Source: Nocardia exalbida NBRC 100660
Lineage (GTDB): Bacteria > Actinomycetota > Actinomycetes > Mycobacteriales > Mycobacteriaceae
Reading direction: 5' to 3'
NCBI RefSeq assembly: GCF_000308575.1
Contig: NZ_BAFZ01000051.1
Coordinates: 22,839 to 86,838, forward strand
Length of the DNA: 64,000 nt
Positions 52,301 to 61,129 of the stretch are shown in pieces. The notes under the pieces are model-generated. The model was given only the letters and a program-made list of their open reading frames with translations. It was not told the origin of the DNA and did not search any database. The stretch's first letter is position 1. Each line of letters starts with the position of its first letter. Position numbers and translations under genes: made by a program.

Positions 52301-52724
52301 GTTGGCGTGCGACCGCTCCTTGAGGTTCCGGCTTATATGAATGGCACCGGTTGGGCGTGCTGGACGCGGGCTCGCTGCCAGGGATATCTGTTCGGGTTGT
52401 TCGGCGTGTGGTGGCCGAAATCCTGCTGCCGCCAATGTTGCTTGGTTTCCCGACCCGGGTGGCCTGAGCAGCTGGCACGGTTCCAGTCCGCGCCGATGGA
52501 GGCGTTCAAGCATGTGGTGGACGAGGACGTCGCTGTCGCGCTCGACCGCAACTCCGACCTCGCCGGTGTTGCCGAGCTGGCGGGCGGCGCGCTCGGGGTC
52601 GTCGAAGGCGTGATCGACCGCGAGGAACTCCTCATTCCACACGAACTGTTCCTCGTAGTCCCGCAGCACTTGACTAGTGTCGTTGACCCCAGCGCCAGTT
52701 ATCGCAGGCGCGTTGGTCACGGGT
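52301..52724. other. Coding-like minus-strand stretch, unassigned
   Basis: A minus-strand frame between about 52430 and 52660 has good codon texture (LRDYEEQFVWNEEFLAVDHA, then AVERDSDVLVHHMLERLHRR) but no start and no family. It may be another mobile-element piece. Confidence 0.3.
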
Positions 52725-52904
52725 CTATACGCATTGCCCCTGTTCAGGGTCGAATTGGGTGCCTGGCGGGCAATTGCGCTCGTAGGCGTTTGCACGTGCG
52801 ACGCACGACATGAACTTGGTGGTGTCGCCGGTCGGATGGGGGTAGTTGCCGTCATCCTTGCTCGAACAGTCGTACCAGTCGACCAAGCGATCCTCGTCAG
52901 GCAT
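52725..52904 (-). CDS. Small CBM14-like (peritrophin-A) chitin-binding protein
   Basis: 59 residues from ATG 52904, with GAAGGGA upstream. The cysteine and aromatic spacing is that of a type-2 chitin-binding domain: WYDCSSKDDGNYPHPTG, TKFMSCVARANAYERNC and CPPGTQFDPEQGQC, giving C-x-DGxYPHP-x-F-x-C-x-C-PxGTxFDP-x-C. It is almost the bare domain. No signal peptide is visible, which is odd for a disulfide-type fold. It lies 283 bases downstream of the beta-trefoil gene on the same strand. Confidence 0.72.
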   Translation of the reverse strand: MPDEDRLVDWYDCSSKDDGNYPHPTGDTTKFMSCVARANAYERNCPPGTQFDPEQGQCV

Positions 52905-53187
52905 AGTAGGTGTCCCTTCTCGGTGCTGGTGTGGGATTCCAGCTCTTTTTCAGTGTCCGCGTTCATAATTCGCGTACGTTCTTCACCGTCGACCCGATCA
53001 GGTCCTCGGTCGACCACTTCTGACGCACGCCCGGCGACAGGAGACGAATCAGCCTGCGCGCGAAGCTACTTTGCGGCTCGGGCCGGCTTCAGGATTCCGG
53101 GGCCGAGTAAGGCGTCGGCCGAAGGTGCGTGTGAGATCCGGCTCGTCGGTCAGCGGTGTGCCCCGCACGGGCCTGCGGGTTTGCTCC

Positions 53188-53718
53188 CTACGCTCCAGCG
53201 GGCGGGGTGGCGGGCTCTGAAGCGGTGGCGGGGGAGCCGTTGATGTGGGTGCTGCGGATGCCGGTGGAGCCGTCGGCTTGTCCGTGCAGGTTGAATGATT
53301 CGGGATATTTGCCTTCGTATGGCCTTGCGTAGACCTTGTTGGTGCCCGTCGCGGCAAGTGCGATGTTGTGGTCGTACTTACAGCGGATGCTCGTGGATCC
53401 GTAGCCGTTGTTTATCCCTACGAAGGTGAAGCTCTGGTCCCGGCTGCCATCGTAGGGCCGCACGTTCACACCGTTGGCGGTCATGCCGAGGGCCAGGTCG
53501 TAGTACTTACAGCGGATACCCTTCGAGCCGTCGGCTTGGTCGACGACGTTGAAGCTCTGCTCCTGCGTACCGTCGTACGGCCTGGCGGTCACACGGCCCT
53601 CACGCGTGATACCGAGAGTCAACCGGAGTTGAGGATTGCCCGGTGTGGAGGCGTCACCGGCATCAGTGGGAATGATTTCGTGCTCGCCGGCTTCCAGATC
53701 AGGTGTGGCGTTTGACAT
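53188..53718 (-). CDS. Beta-trefoil-like protein with three internal repeats
   Basis: 176 residues from ATG 53718, with GGAGACA upstream. Three repeats of 40-45 residues follow a 30-residue leader: VTARPYDGTQEQSFNVVDQ, VNVRPYDGSRDQSFTFVG and VYARPYEGKYPESFNLHGQ, each followed by DGSKGIRCKY-like turns. QSF/ESF sits where ricin-type lectins have QxW, so a three-fold beta-trefoil that binds sugar is the natural model. No signal peptide. The C-terminus is a low-complexity ATASEPATPPAGA tail. Confidence 0.65.
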   Translation of the reverse strand: MSNATPDLEAGEHEIIPTDAGDASTPGNPQLRLTLGITREGRVTARPYDGTQEQSFNVVDQADGSKGIRCKYYDLALGMTANGVNVRPYDGSRDQSFTFVGINNGYGSTSIRCKYDHNIALAATGTNKVYARPYEGKYPESFNLHGQADGSTGIRSTHINGSPATASEPATPPAGA

Positions 53719-53938
53719 GGCTTGTCTCCTTCATTCGGTCGCGCGCAAGGTCCCACCGGCCCCCGCTCGGTCACGGTCTACAAGAAGCTCTCTGCTACCA
53801 GGGTATTTTGAGGGGACGTGTCCCGTTGCTGATACCGCGAATCCCCTGCCCGCCTCGGCTGCGGCGGGGGACTTCGACGCGACATGCCCGTGGAAGGCCG
53901 GTGAACTCGGTATCAGTCCTTTCCCGGCCATCAGGGCG
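53719..53938. other. Intergenic stretch
   Basis: Promoter region of the trefoil gene. A minus-strand frame (53731-54003) has mixed texture but no family and overlaps the remnant that follows. Confidence 0.3.
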
Positions 53939-54395
53939 TCATCCGCCTGCTCCAGCGTCCTGACGGGCAGTTGACAGTCGAGCTGCGGTCGTTTCCGGAC
54001 CATCGAGCTGCATCCTCCGGCTCCGAACCGGATCCCGCAGCGGTCGTCGATCTCGAGGGTGCCGCAGCCGTTCGGCTATGGCTTGCACGCGGGCGAGGGT
54101 GATGCCGGTTCGCTGTTCCACCGCCAAGGGGTGGTCGGCGGGTTCCAGTTCCACTGTCGGGCGAACACCGACGGGCTGGCTGTGCGCTTGGTCTTCAAGT
54201 TCAGGGTCGTCGGTTGGTAGGTGGGCAGTTCGGTGGACAGCCAGCCGAAATAGGGGGCTCCTGCTCTCGCTGAGGGCTGGTCCACAACTCCGTCGCGCGG
54301 GCGAAGTTGGGCTGGCTCAGTGAAACCCATACTTCCCATTCGAAGTCGTTGTCCGAGTCCACGACGGGCGGGATCAGGCGAGCCCGGATGAAGTG
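53939..54395 (-). pseudogene. DUF2199-domain protein, frameshifted
   Basis: Pieces in three minus-strand frames add up to a DUF2199 domain: RLIPPVVDSDNDFEWEVWVS and LSQPNFARATELWTSPQREQ, then YFGWLSTELPTYQPTTLNLK, then VELEPADHPLAVEQRTGITL ARVQAIAERL. At least two frameshifts separate them and the zinc-binding N-terminus is absent. Non-functional. Confidence 0.72.
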
Positions 54396-54564
54396 TTCGA
54401 CTGCGCGTCGCGATCACCACCTGTCACCAACCGCCGGGTTGCCGGTCGCGCCGCTCGGAGGCCGCGGCGCCGGCCGGGGTGAGCTGGAAATACTAGGCCA
54501 AGCTCGAACGCGGCCTTGGGCGGCCTACCCGCCGCGATGATGGTTCGCACGGCTGCGGAAAACC

Positions 54565-55485
54565 TCATTCGGATCGGGCCGCGTCGCCATGCGGTTCAGG
54601 ACGGCGGGCGACGAAATTGGCGATATAGGGGGCAGAGTGGGAGTCGAGCTCGTCCGCGCAGTCGGCAAGAGCTTCGTGCATGAGCGCGATGCGCTTGCCG
54701 ATCGGTACGTTCATCAGCGCCGGCAGAAAGGTGACTCGCGATCCGTGACTATAGAAACCATCGAGTGTGAAGCGAAATGCTTGACTAGGAGTCAATGGTA
54801 ATGGCCAAGCCTCGATCTCGATGTCGACGAATCCGGCCGCTTGCAGCTCCGCTGCTTCCCATGCCGTATCCGTGAACTGACCGGATGACTCATCGTTCCG
54901 TATACCGGGATCGATACCATGACGCACAACGGTAGATTTGAGCTGGTCGACATAAATCTGGCCGAATTTATTGTATTCGGTTCCCGCAATTCTGATCTCA
55001 CCGAGATATTTGGTCATGTTGAATGCCCATCTACCGCCGGTTCCGAGAACGTCGAATACGGCGCGGTGGAGAGACGGCCTGTCGTGAAAGGTGTAGTAGT
55101 AGGTGAAACTGGAAAAAACCGCATCACAGCCGAGGAACCCCTCCTCTTCTGCGATCGAACGGATCCCCTCCGCCTCGCCCCTATGGAACGTGATCGGACA
55201 TGAATAGGCTCTCTCGCGCGCGCGCTCGAGCATCGGGATGCTCGGATCAATGGCTAGCATATGGCCCCGCCTCCCGACCCTGTGGGACAGAATCTCGGTA
55301 GAGAAGCCGCTGCCTGCGCCCAGATCGATGACCACATCACCACGAGAGATTCCCGAAATCGTCATCAGCCGTTCGGCGGCAGTCGAATAGAGTTGCCCAT
55401 ATTCCTCATTGAGGTGCTCGTACCGGGCTGCGTAGCCGGCAGGCAGGGAGTTCCAATCGAATACCCGAGATCCCCTGTTTCGCAT
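54565..55485 (-). CDS. Class I SAM-dependent methyltransferase
   Basis: 306 residues. Motif I is VIDLGAGSGFSTEIL (about 51-65), followed by MLAIDPSIPMLERARE (motif II) and CDAVFSSFTYYYTFHD in the motif III/IV position. The C-terminal 120 residues form the acceptor-binding lobe. The substrate is unknown; the architecture resembles small-molecule rather than RNA methyltransferases. It stands alone with its own promoter region of about 55 bases before the next gene. Confidence 0.85.
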   Translation of the reverse strand: MRNRGSRVFDWNSLPAGYAARYEHLNEEYGQLYSTAAERLMTISGISRGDVVIDLGAGSGFSTEILSHRVGRRGHMLAIDPSIPMLERARERAYSCPITFHRGEAEGIRSIAEEEGFLGCDAVFSSFTYYYTFHDRPSLHRAVFDVLGTGGRWAFNMTKYLGEIRIAGTEYNKFGQIYVDQLKSTVVRHGIDPGIRNDESSGQFTDTAWEAAELQAAGFVDIEIEAWPLPLTPSQAFRFTLDGFYSHGSRVTFLPALMNVPIGKRIALMHEALADCADELDSHSAPYIANFVARRPEPHGDAARSE

Positions 55486-55540
55486 ATCACCCCTACGGTA
55501 TCGTAGCCGACTTCCGGTACGGCCGGAATGCTCGTGAAAC

Positions 55541-56380
55541 TTATTTCAGTCGGCCGATCATGGATTGGGCGAATCCGGTAACCAGCGCGGCAAGGCCGAA
55601 GGTTATGACGCCCGTGAGCACATTGGTCGCGAATGCGGCAGGAATGGCGATGACAGCGCCACCCGCAATCGCGATGACCGGCTCGATCGCCGACGACCAG
55701 ATTCGGTACGTCACGCAGCCGCTGATTGTCTGACCTTGCCGCGGCTCCCAGCTCGTGTACGAGTACACCGCACGCCCGTCGATCTCCGCAGTGCGTTCGA
55801 AGGCATGTAGCGAGGTTTCATTGCTGTCGACGCTCAGGCTCGCCCCTCTCGGAAAACCGAGTTTGGTCTCGAAATAGTTGGTGCGAGATACGAAAGTATA
55901 CGTCCAGACGAAGGTATGACTCGTAGCGAATAGACCACGGCGCGTTATGTCTATCGAATTCTCGAGTGAGTAGCCGAATGCCAACTCTATAATGCTTCCC
56001 GCTGCGCAGTCCGTCAGATCGAAAACAACGGTGGTGCAGGCGACATCGGTCGATATCTCCGCTTGCTCGATCCGGTACGCCAGAGGATTGGGCAGTACTC
56101 GAATATCGAGGGCGAACGGCGGCCGGCGCGGCGGATGGGGAATACGCCAACGATATTCTGGCGTTCCTCCTTGCAGATCACCCAGGCGGAGTACGACGCG
56201 GATCCTTCTGGTGAGGTCGCCGGTCTCCGACAGGTCGCTGTCGAAAACAACGGCGACCAACTGATGAGGAGAGGGCGTGGCGTCACCGAATGCCATATCT
56301 TGCTCGCGCAACTGGCGGTAGATCGCACGCTCATTGGCTTGTCGCCTTTGAGCGGGCCGTGAGTGTTCGCTACTCGCCAT
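55541..56380 (-). CDS. Uncharacterised protein with C-terminal membrane segments
   Basis: 279 residues from ATG 56380. Residues 30-220 are a polar beta-rich domain (LVAVVFDSDLSETGDLTRRI, TTVVFDLTDCAAGSIIELAF, TFVWTYTFVSRTNYFET). The last 55 residues contain two hydrophobic spans (VIAIAGGAVIAIPAAFATNV and GVITFGLAALVTGFAQSMIG). It lacks a signal peptide. This is consistent with a tail-anchored protein whose soluble domain faces the cytoplasm. No family recognised. Confidence 0.55.
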   Translation of the reverse strand: MASSEHSRPAQRRQANERAIYRQLREQDMAFGDATPSPHQLVAVVFDSDLSETGDLTRRIRVVLRLGDLQGGTPEYRWRIPHPPRRPPFALDIRVLPNPLAYRIEQAEISTDVACTTVVFDLTDCAAGSIIELAFGYSLENSIDITRRGLFATSHTFVWTYTFVSRTNYFETKLGFPRGASLSVDSNETSLHAFERTAEIDGRAVYSYTSWEPRQGQTISGCVTYRIWSSAIEPVIAIAGGAVIAIPAAFATNVLTGVITFGLAALVTGFAQSMIGRLK

Positions 56381-56626
56381 CGGTCCCCCGCCTACCTCGA
56401 GATGAGCTACAGCTCGCACAGTCTTGGCAGTCCGATCATAGCCAAGCGTCCGGCGAAACAACCCCGTCCTGGAGGGCTGAATCGTTGGCAACGCAGGGTG
56501 CCCCTCGGAGGCTCAGCTCATCGCGATCGGAAGTTGCCAACCGTCCGAGCCAGCGGGCACGGTTGAGGGTGTATGGCATGCAGGATTGCCGGTCGACGCG
56601 CGGGGTCGGCCGGGCACCTCATCGGA

Positions 56627-59014
56627 TCAGAAGAGCCTCAGGTTTCCGACATAGACCTTGCCGCCGATCGCCACAGGTGTGTACTCGCTCGTGATCCCCC
56701 AGACTTCACCGTCGCGGCTCCACACCGCGAGTGAGTCGCCCGAATGGGCCGACTCGGCGCTGACGGCGATCCGGCTGCCGTCGGTGCCGAGCTGGGTGCC
56801 TTTCGGTACGAAACCGGGGATCACGTACTCACCGGTATAGGCGTCTACCACACGGCCCGAATCGGAGGTGAGGATCAGGGTTCCGATGCCGCGCAACAGG
56901 AGTCGCTCGGGCCTGTTGTCGGCGCCGAATGACTGCTTCTGCCACAGGATGGTCCCGGTGCGTGGACTGATCCCCGCGTAGGTCGTTCTATTACCCTGAG
57001 TCTGAATGGCGGTCGGCACCGAAGTCTCCGCCGCCGACCCGACCAGCGCTGTCGGGCGCTCACTGGGTCGCCAGCCCTTCGGTAGATCCGCTGTCTTGGT
57101 GCCGTTCCGGTCGTAGATCCCGGTCGGTGACCGGCCGTCGGCGACGACGAATCCGTCGATGAAGACGTTCCAGTCCTCGTCACCGATCTCCTCGACCGAG
57201 TCGCGGCGGAACACCTCTTGGCCGTCTTCGAGCCGGATCACGCGAAACTCCCACTTCGACAACGGTTCCGAGGGGTCGGGTGCGGACTTGACCACGGCCA
57301 GACGGACCGAGTCGAAGACTTCGATCGAATGGAGTGGTTGCGCCGACCGCGGACGCGGGTTGGCATCGGTCCAGCGGATCGCCGGGAGTTCCCGGCCGTC
57401 CTCACCGATCGATCGCAGTGACGGCGGTTGAGACACATCCGCCCTGTCCACGAAGACGAAACGCCCACCCGCGGCGGTCAAGCTTTCGATTTGGCCCATA
57501 GCGGGAAAGGTGTCGATGATCCGGCTCGCCTCGAGGTCGACGACCACCACAGCATCGGAGGGTGCCGACGAACTGTCGAGGTGACAGGCGGCAGCCGAAT
57601 GATTTGCGCTGACGACACAGCGGTTGAGGCTTCGTTGGCTCGTGTCCACCACGATGGGCTCGGTGCCGGCCCGGAGCCGACCGGTATTCGCATCGATTAT
57701 GTCGAGGTACTGGATGCGGTTCGCGTCGGGCGAGCGGACTCTGCGGCCGAAGATGACGATGTCGGAATCTCCGCCGAGCGCTGACGTGCCGTTCGGCTGG
57801 GAGCCGGGAGGGCCGGGAATATCCTGCAATGTCCAGACCGCGGTGTCGGGGCGCTTGTCGAGCGACGGCAGAATCGGCGTCACGGGTTGACGAGGCAGCC
57901 GCGCGGCTTCCTCCGCACCCGCGTCGTGCATGAATGCCCGCACCCCCAGCAAGCCGACGACAACCAGTGCCACCGTGACCACCATTGCTCCGATGAGGCG
58001 AGGAGTATTGCGACGCTGAGCGTTTCGTGAACCCGTTCCCACGGGACCCGGCGGCATCGGCGGGGCCGGATGATGCGGTCCGGGGCCGAGAAGGGACGGT
58101 CGGACGACGGTGGCTGCGTAGCGGTCGGCCGCCACCGCGGTCGGTGCCGCCGTTGCGGCTGACGATTGTCGGTGCGTCGCGGGCGTGGCGAGAGCGTGAC
58201 CGAGGGCGGTCGCGAAATCCTTGCTGGTGGGAAAGCGATGCTCCGGACTCTTCGCCATCGCCCGTGCGATCACCGAATCGACGTGCGGCGCGAGATCGGG
58301 CCGATGCTCTCGCACACTGGGAACGGGCTGCTGGGCGTGAGCCATGATCACCGCGACGGGGTTGGTGCCGGTGAACGGCTGCGCGCCGGTGAGCAGATGA
58401 AAGGCGGTGGCGGCCAGTGAATACTGGTCGGATCGCGGCTCGACGGGCAGCCCCCGCATCTGTTCAGGGGACGCGTACGCGATGGTGCCGAGGGTCAGAC
58501 CCGTTCCGGTGAGATCGGAGTTCTCCGGTCCCATTCGTGCGATCCCGAAATCGGTCAGCAGGTAGTGGCCGGTCCTGGCGAGCAGAATGTTGGCGGGTTT
58601 CACATCTCGATGGATCAACCCCCGAGCACCCGCGTAGTCGAGCGCATCGGCTACCTCCATGATCGCACGTGCCACCTCGGTGCCGGGCAACCCGCCCGGC
58701 GAGGAGGTGAGCGACGCCGATAAATCGATGCCGTCGATCAGCTCCAACGCGATCCACAACCGCCCGTCGGATTCCCCACGGTCGTGGACGCTGACGATGC
58801 CGGGATGCGACAGGGATGCGGCGAGGTCGGCCTCGCGCTCGAAGCGGCGGCGGTACGAGTCATCGCGAGTGAACTGCGCGGCAAGTACCTTCACCGCGTC
58901 GGAGCGAGGCAGCCGTGGATGGCGGGCGACATAAACCTCGCCCATGCCGCCGACGCCGAGAAGGCGTTCGATGGTGTATCCGGCGAACACCGACCCCAAC
59001 TCCAATGCGGCCAA
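56627..59014 (-). CDS. PknH-like membrane Ser/Thr protein kinase with beta-propeller sensor
   Basis: 795 residues from TTG 59014, chosen because GGAGG lies nine bases upstream and the kinase domain begins at once. Kinase motifs: LGVGGMGEVY (20-29), catalytic Lys in AVKVL (K42), HRDVKPANILL and DFGIARMG, then the APE-equivalent YASPEQM. A Pro/Ala-rich juxtamembrane linker leads to a single membrane span at about 340-362 (LIGAMVVTVALVVVGLLGVRAF). The outer part (about 375-795) has repeated beta-blade patterns (VVDLEASRIIDTF, TVLW-like strands) like a PQQ-type propeller sensor. Confidence 0.88.
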   Translation of the reverse strand: MAALELGSVFAGYTIERLLGVGGMGEVYVARHPRLPRSDAVKVLAAQFTRDDSYRRRFEREADLAASLSHPGIVSVHDRGESDGRLWIALELIDGIDLSASLTSSPGGLPGTEVARAIMEVADALDYAGARGLIHRDVKPANILLARTGHYLLTDFGIARMGPENSDLTGTGLTLGTIAYASPEQMRGLPVEPRSDQYSLAATAFHLLTGAQPFTGTNPVAVIMAHAQQPVPSVREHRPDLAPHVDSVIARAMAKSPEHRFPTSKDFATALGHALATPATHRQSSAATAAPTAVAADRYAATVVRPSLLGPGPHHPAPPMPPGPVGTGSRNAQRRNTPRLIGAMVVTVALVVVGLLGVRAFMHDAGAEEAARLPRQPVTPILPSLDKRPDTAVWTLQDIPGPPGSQPNGTSALGGDSDIVIFGRRVRSPDANRIQYLDIIDANTGRLRAGTEPIVVDTSQRSLNRCVVSANHSAAACHLDSSSAPSDAVVVVDLEASRIIDTFPAMGQIESLTAAGGRFVFVDRADVSQPPSLRSIGEDGRELPAIRWTDANPRPRSAQPLHSIEVFDSVRLAVVKSAPDPSEPLSKWEFRVIRLEDGQEVFRRDSVEEIGDEDWNVFIDGFVVADGRSPTGIYDRNGTKTADLPKGWRPSERPTALVGSAAETSVPTAIQTQGNRTTYAGISPRTGTILWQKQSFGADNRPERLLLRGIGTLILTSDSGRVVDAYTGEYVIPGFVPKGTQLGTDGSRIAVSAESAHSGDSLAVWSRDGEVWGITSEYTPVAIGGKVYVGNLRLF

Positions 59015-59199
59015 CGTTCGATACCTCCGATACGCGATGGTGAGTCGACCACACCGTAACCCGACCACGTCGGCAACTCTGCGGACCGGTCACACGGGTC
59101 GAACACTTGGCCGGTCAAGACAGCCACCACACTCGACGTGCTCTCCGACGACCCCTGCCACGACGACGAGTACGGGCTGCTGCTGGGCACGATCTCCCT

Positions 59200-59720
59200 T
59201 GCACATTCGGATGCCCTGGCGGTACCCCAGCCCGCATCACGTGCCGGTCGTACCCAACCTCGCTCAACCCAGCCACTGCACGTGCAGCATGCGCACGGTG
59301 CGTCGAGGTCGTCGATCAGATAGATGACGTGCCCGGTGCCGGCGGGTGTCCAACCCTCGTCGTTCCATCCGGATTCCACGCGAATCTGGCTCGGCCCGAC
59401 ATCCCCGACTGAGATGGACACTGACCATGCCTGCCCGGCTCCGCCCGTTGTGAGTCTCCAGCACAGCAACTTCCGAGGTACCAGGTGTGCGGAATCTCGC
59501 CGTCGAAAAGAAGGACTACGAAGGGCGGCGCGGTCGGATTGGCCGGACCACCGACGTTCGGGCCGAGGCGAACCACAGGGTCGTTGGATACCGGAAACAC
59601 AAGTCGGGCCGCTTCCGATAAGGCTGGCAGTTCCCGAGCTGCACACCACGCAGAACCCGTGGGACGAAACCGAAGTCGACAACGCCAGGCGCAATGCCAT
59701 GGCGGTGCGTCATGACTGCA
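59200..59720 (-). pseudogene. Frameshifted unknown gene
   Basis: Two minus-strand frames with coding texture join at about 59480. The upstream part reads SEAARLVFPVSNDPVVRLGP, then PPFVVLLFDGEIPHTWYLG. The downstream part, in another frame, reads QAWSVSISVGDVGPSQIRVE, then GWTPAGTGHVIYLIDDLDAP. A single frameshift would unite them into one protein. No family recognised. Confidence 0.4.
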
Positions 59721-59791
59721 CGTCACCCTGTCCGTCGTCGCGGCGGCATGCACCTGCACTCGGACGTACACCCCTACCTCGGAAAGAGACC

Positions 59792-60223
59792 ATGACATCA
59801 ACACGGCGACATGCTGCCGCCCTCCTTTCGTGCGCGGCAGTGACGCTCACAGCCGCCGCTTGCGGTGCCGAAACCGCGTCAACACCAACCACCACAACAC
59901 CGGTCACGACATCAGTCGTGTCCGCCGGTCACACGACACTCCTGCCGCCGACAACCACAGCCTCACCATCACCGCCGACCACGCTGGAAACGACCATCAC
60001 CTCCACCTCGCCGCCGGCTGCGGTCGCGCCTGCCCCGCCCGCGGCAGTGGTACCGACACCTCCGGCGGCAGTCGTGCCGGTGCCACCGCGACCGGCAGCT
60101 CCCAGCGTCTACTACTCCAACTGCGCCGCCGCCAAGGCCGCGGGTGCCGCGCCGCTACGGCGGGGAGAACCCGGCTACAGATCAGAGCTGGACCGCGACA
60201 AGGACGGCGTCGCCTGCGAATAA
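59792..60223 (+). CDS. Excalibur-domain lipoprotein
   Basis: 143 residues from ATG 59792, with GGAAAGAG upstream. A lipoprotein signal ends at C24 (LTAAAC). A Thr/Ser/Pro linker (residues 30-105) includes a repeated PPAAVVP/PAPPAAVVP motif. The Excalibur calcium-binding motif ends the protein (YSNCAAAKAAGAAPLRRGEP, then DRDKDGVACE, with the DxDxDGxxCE loop). It should be anchored to the outer face of the membrane with the linker crossing the wall. Role unknown; the domain is often found in envelope proteins. Confidence 0.87.
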   Translation: MTSTRRHAAALLSCAAVTLTAAACGAETASTPTTTTPVTTSVVSAGHTTLLPPTTTASPSPPTTLETTITSTSPPAAVAPAPPAAVVPTPPAAVVPVPPRPAAPSVYYSNCAAAKAAGAAPLRRGEPGYRSELDRDKDGVACE

Positions 60224-61129
60224 GGCACCAACACGGCGAGACTGTTCCTCACCCGTGAATTTGCTTGCGCCGTCGTGGCCAAAGCCTTGGCCCACCATCA
60301 CCTCGACGGAAGGAATCCGACCCGCCTGAGCCGACATCAACGGAAACGGCCGAGTCGCAGACTGTCGGGTACGGCAATGGTCACGATCCGGACTGCACGG
60401 GCTCGAATATCCATTCCTGCGACAACGGCACGGGCGCTGTCGCCTTCTGTAACGCAACCGGGCTGATATCAAGAACGAACCAGACACTGTCCTTGGTCCA
60501 GTTCTGGGTGCTGCGGATCCCATGTTGCCCTGTGTCGGATGAGATCGTGATGCAGCGAACGGCATCCCCCTTCGCGAGTGGGAGACGAGCGACCAGCGGT
60601 TTGTCACGAACTACGCTCTACGACTGTCGGCGCACATTCGGGCCGACCGAACGCCCAGAGATGAAGCACTACACATGCCGGAGCGCGTATTCGGTTGTAC
60701 CGCCTGCCTTCTCATTCTTTTCCGTTTCGGAAGACCTTGCCGATGGCCATCGTGACGGCACCTGCCCGTGCGACGGCGGGCTTCGAGGTTCGCGGATCTC
60801 TTCGAGGGCCTGCCAGTCGGCCTTCACGCTGCCGGACTCGCGACCCTGGACGAGCTGGATGATCGCTCGACCGGCAGAACCACACGCACTCTCGGCAGGA
60901 CCGTTATCAAGAAGAAATCCCAAGTGAGTGAAGTTCGCCGTGGCTGCGCCGGTTCACTCGAAAAAGGTGAATCGGTCGCGCTCGGATGTTCCTACAGTCG
61001 ACTGTGTGACGCTTGGCTGTTCGGCCAGGAGCCGCATCGGTAGACCGGGCTTCGCTGGATCCGCGGCGGAGCCGATCCGCGTGGCGAAATCGCTCATCTC
61101 ATGGCACGTCCGGCCCAGAGGAGGATTCT
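60224..61129. other. Gene-poor interval
   Basis: About 900 bases. Plus-strand frames at about 60330-60690 (HSCDNGTGAVAFCNATGLIS, then LVQFWVLRIPCCPV) and 60780-61040 (RFADLFEGLPVGLHAAGLAT) have some coding texture but no convincing starts; they may be remnants. GAGGAGG at 61118-61124 is the ribosome site for the lectin gene. Confidence 0.35.
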
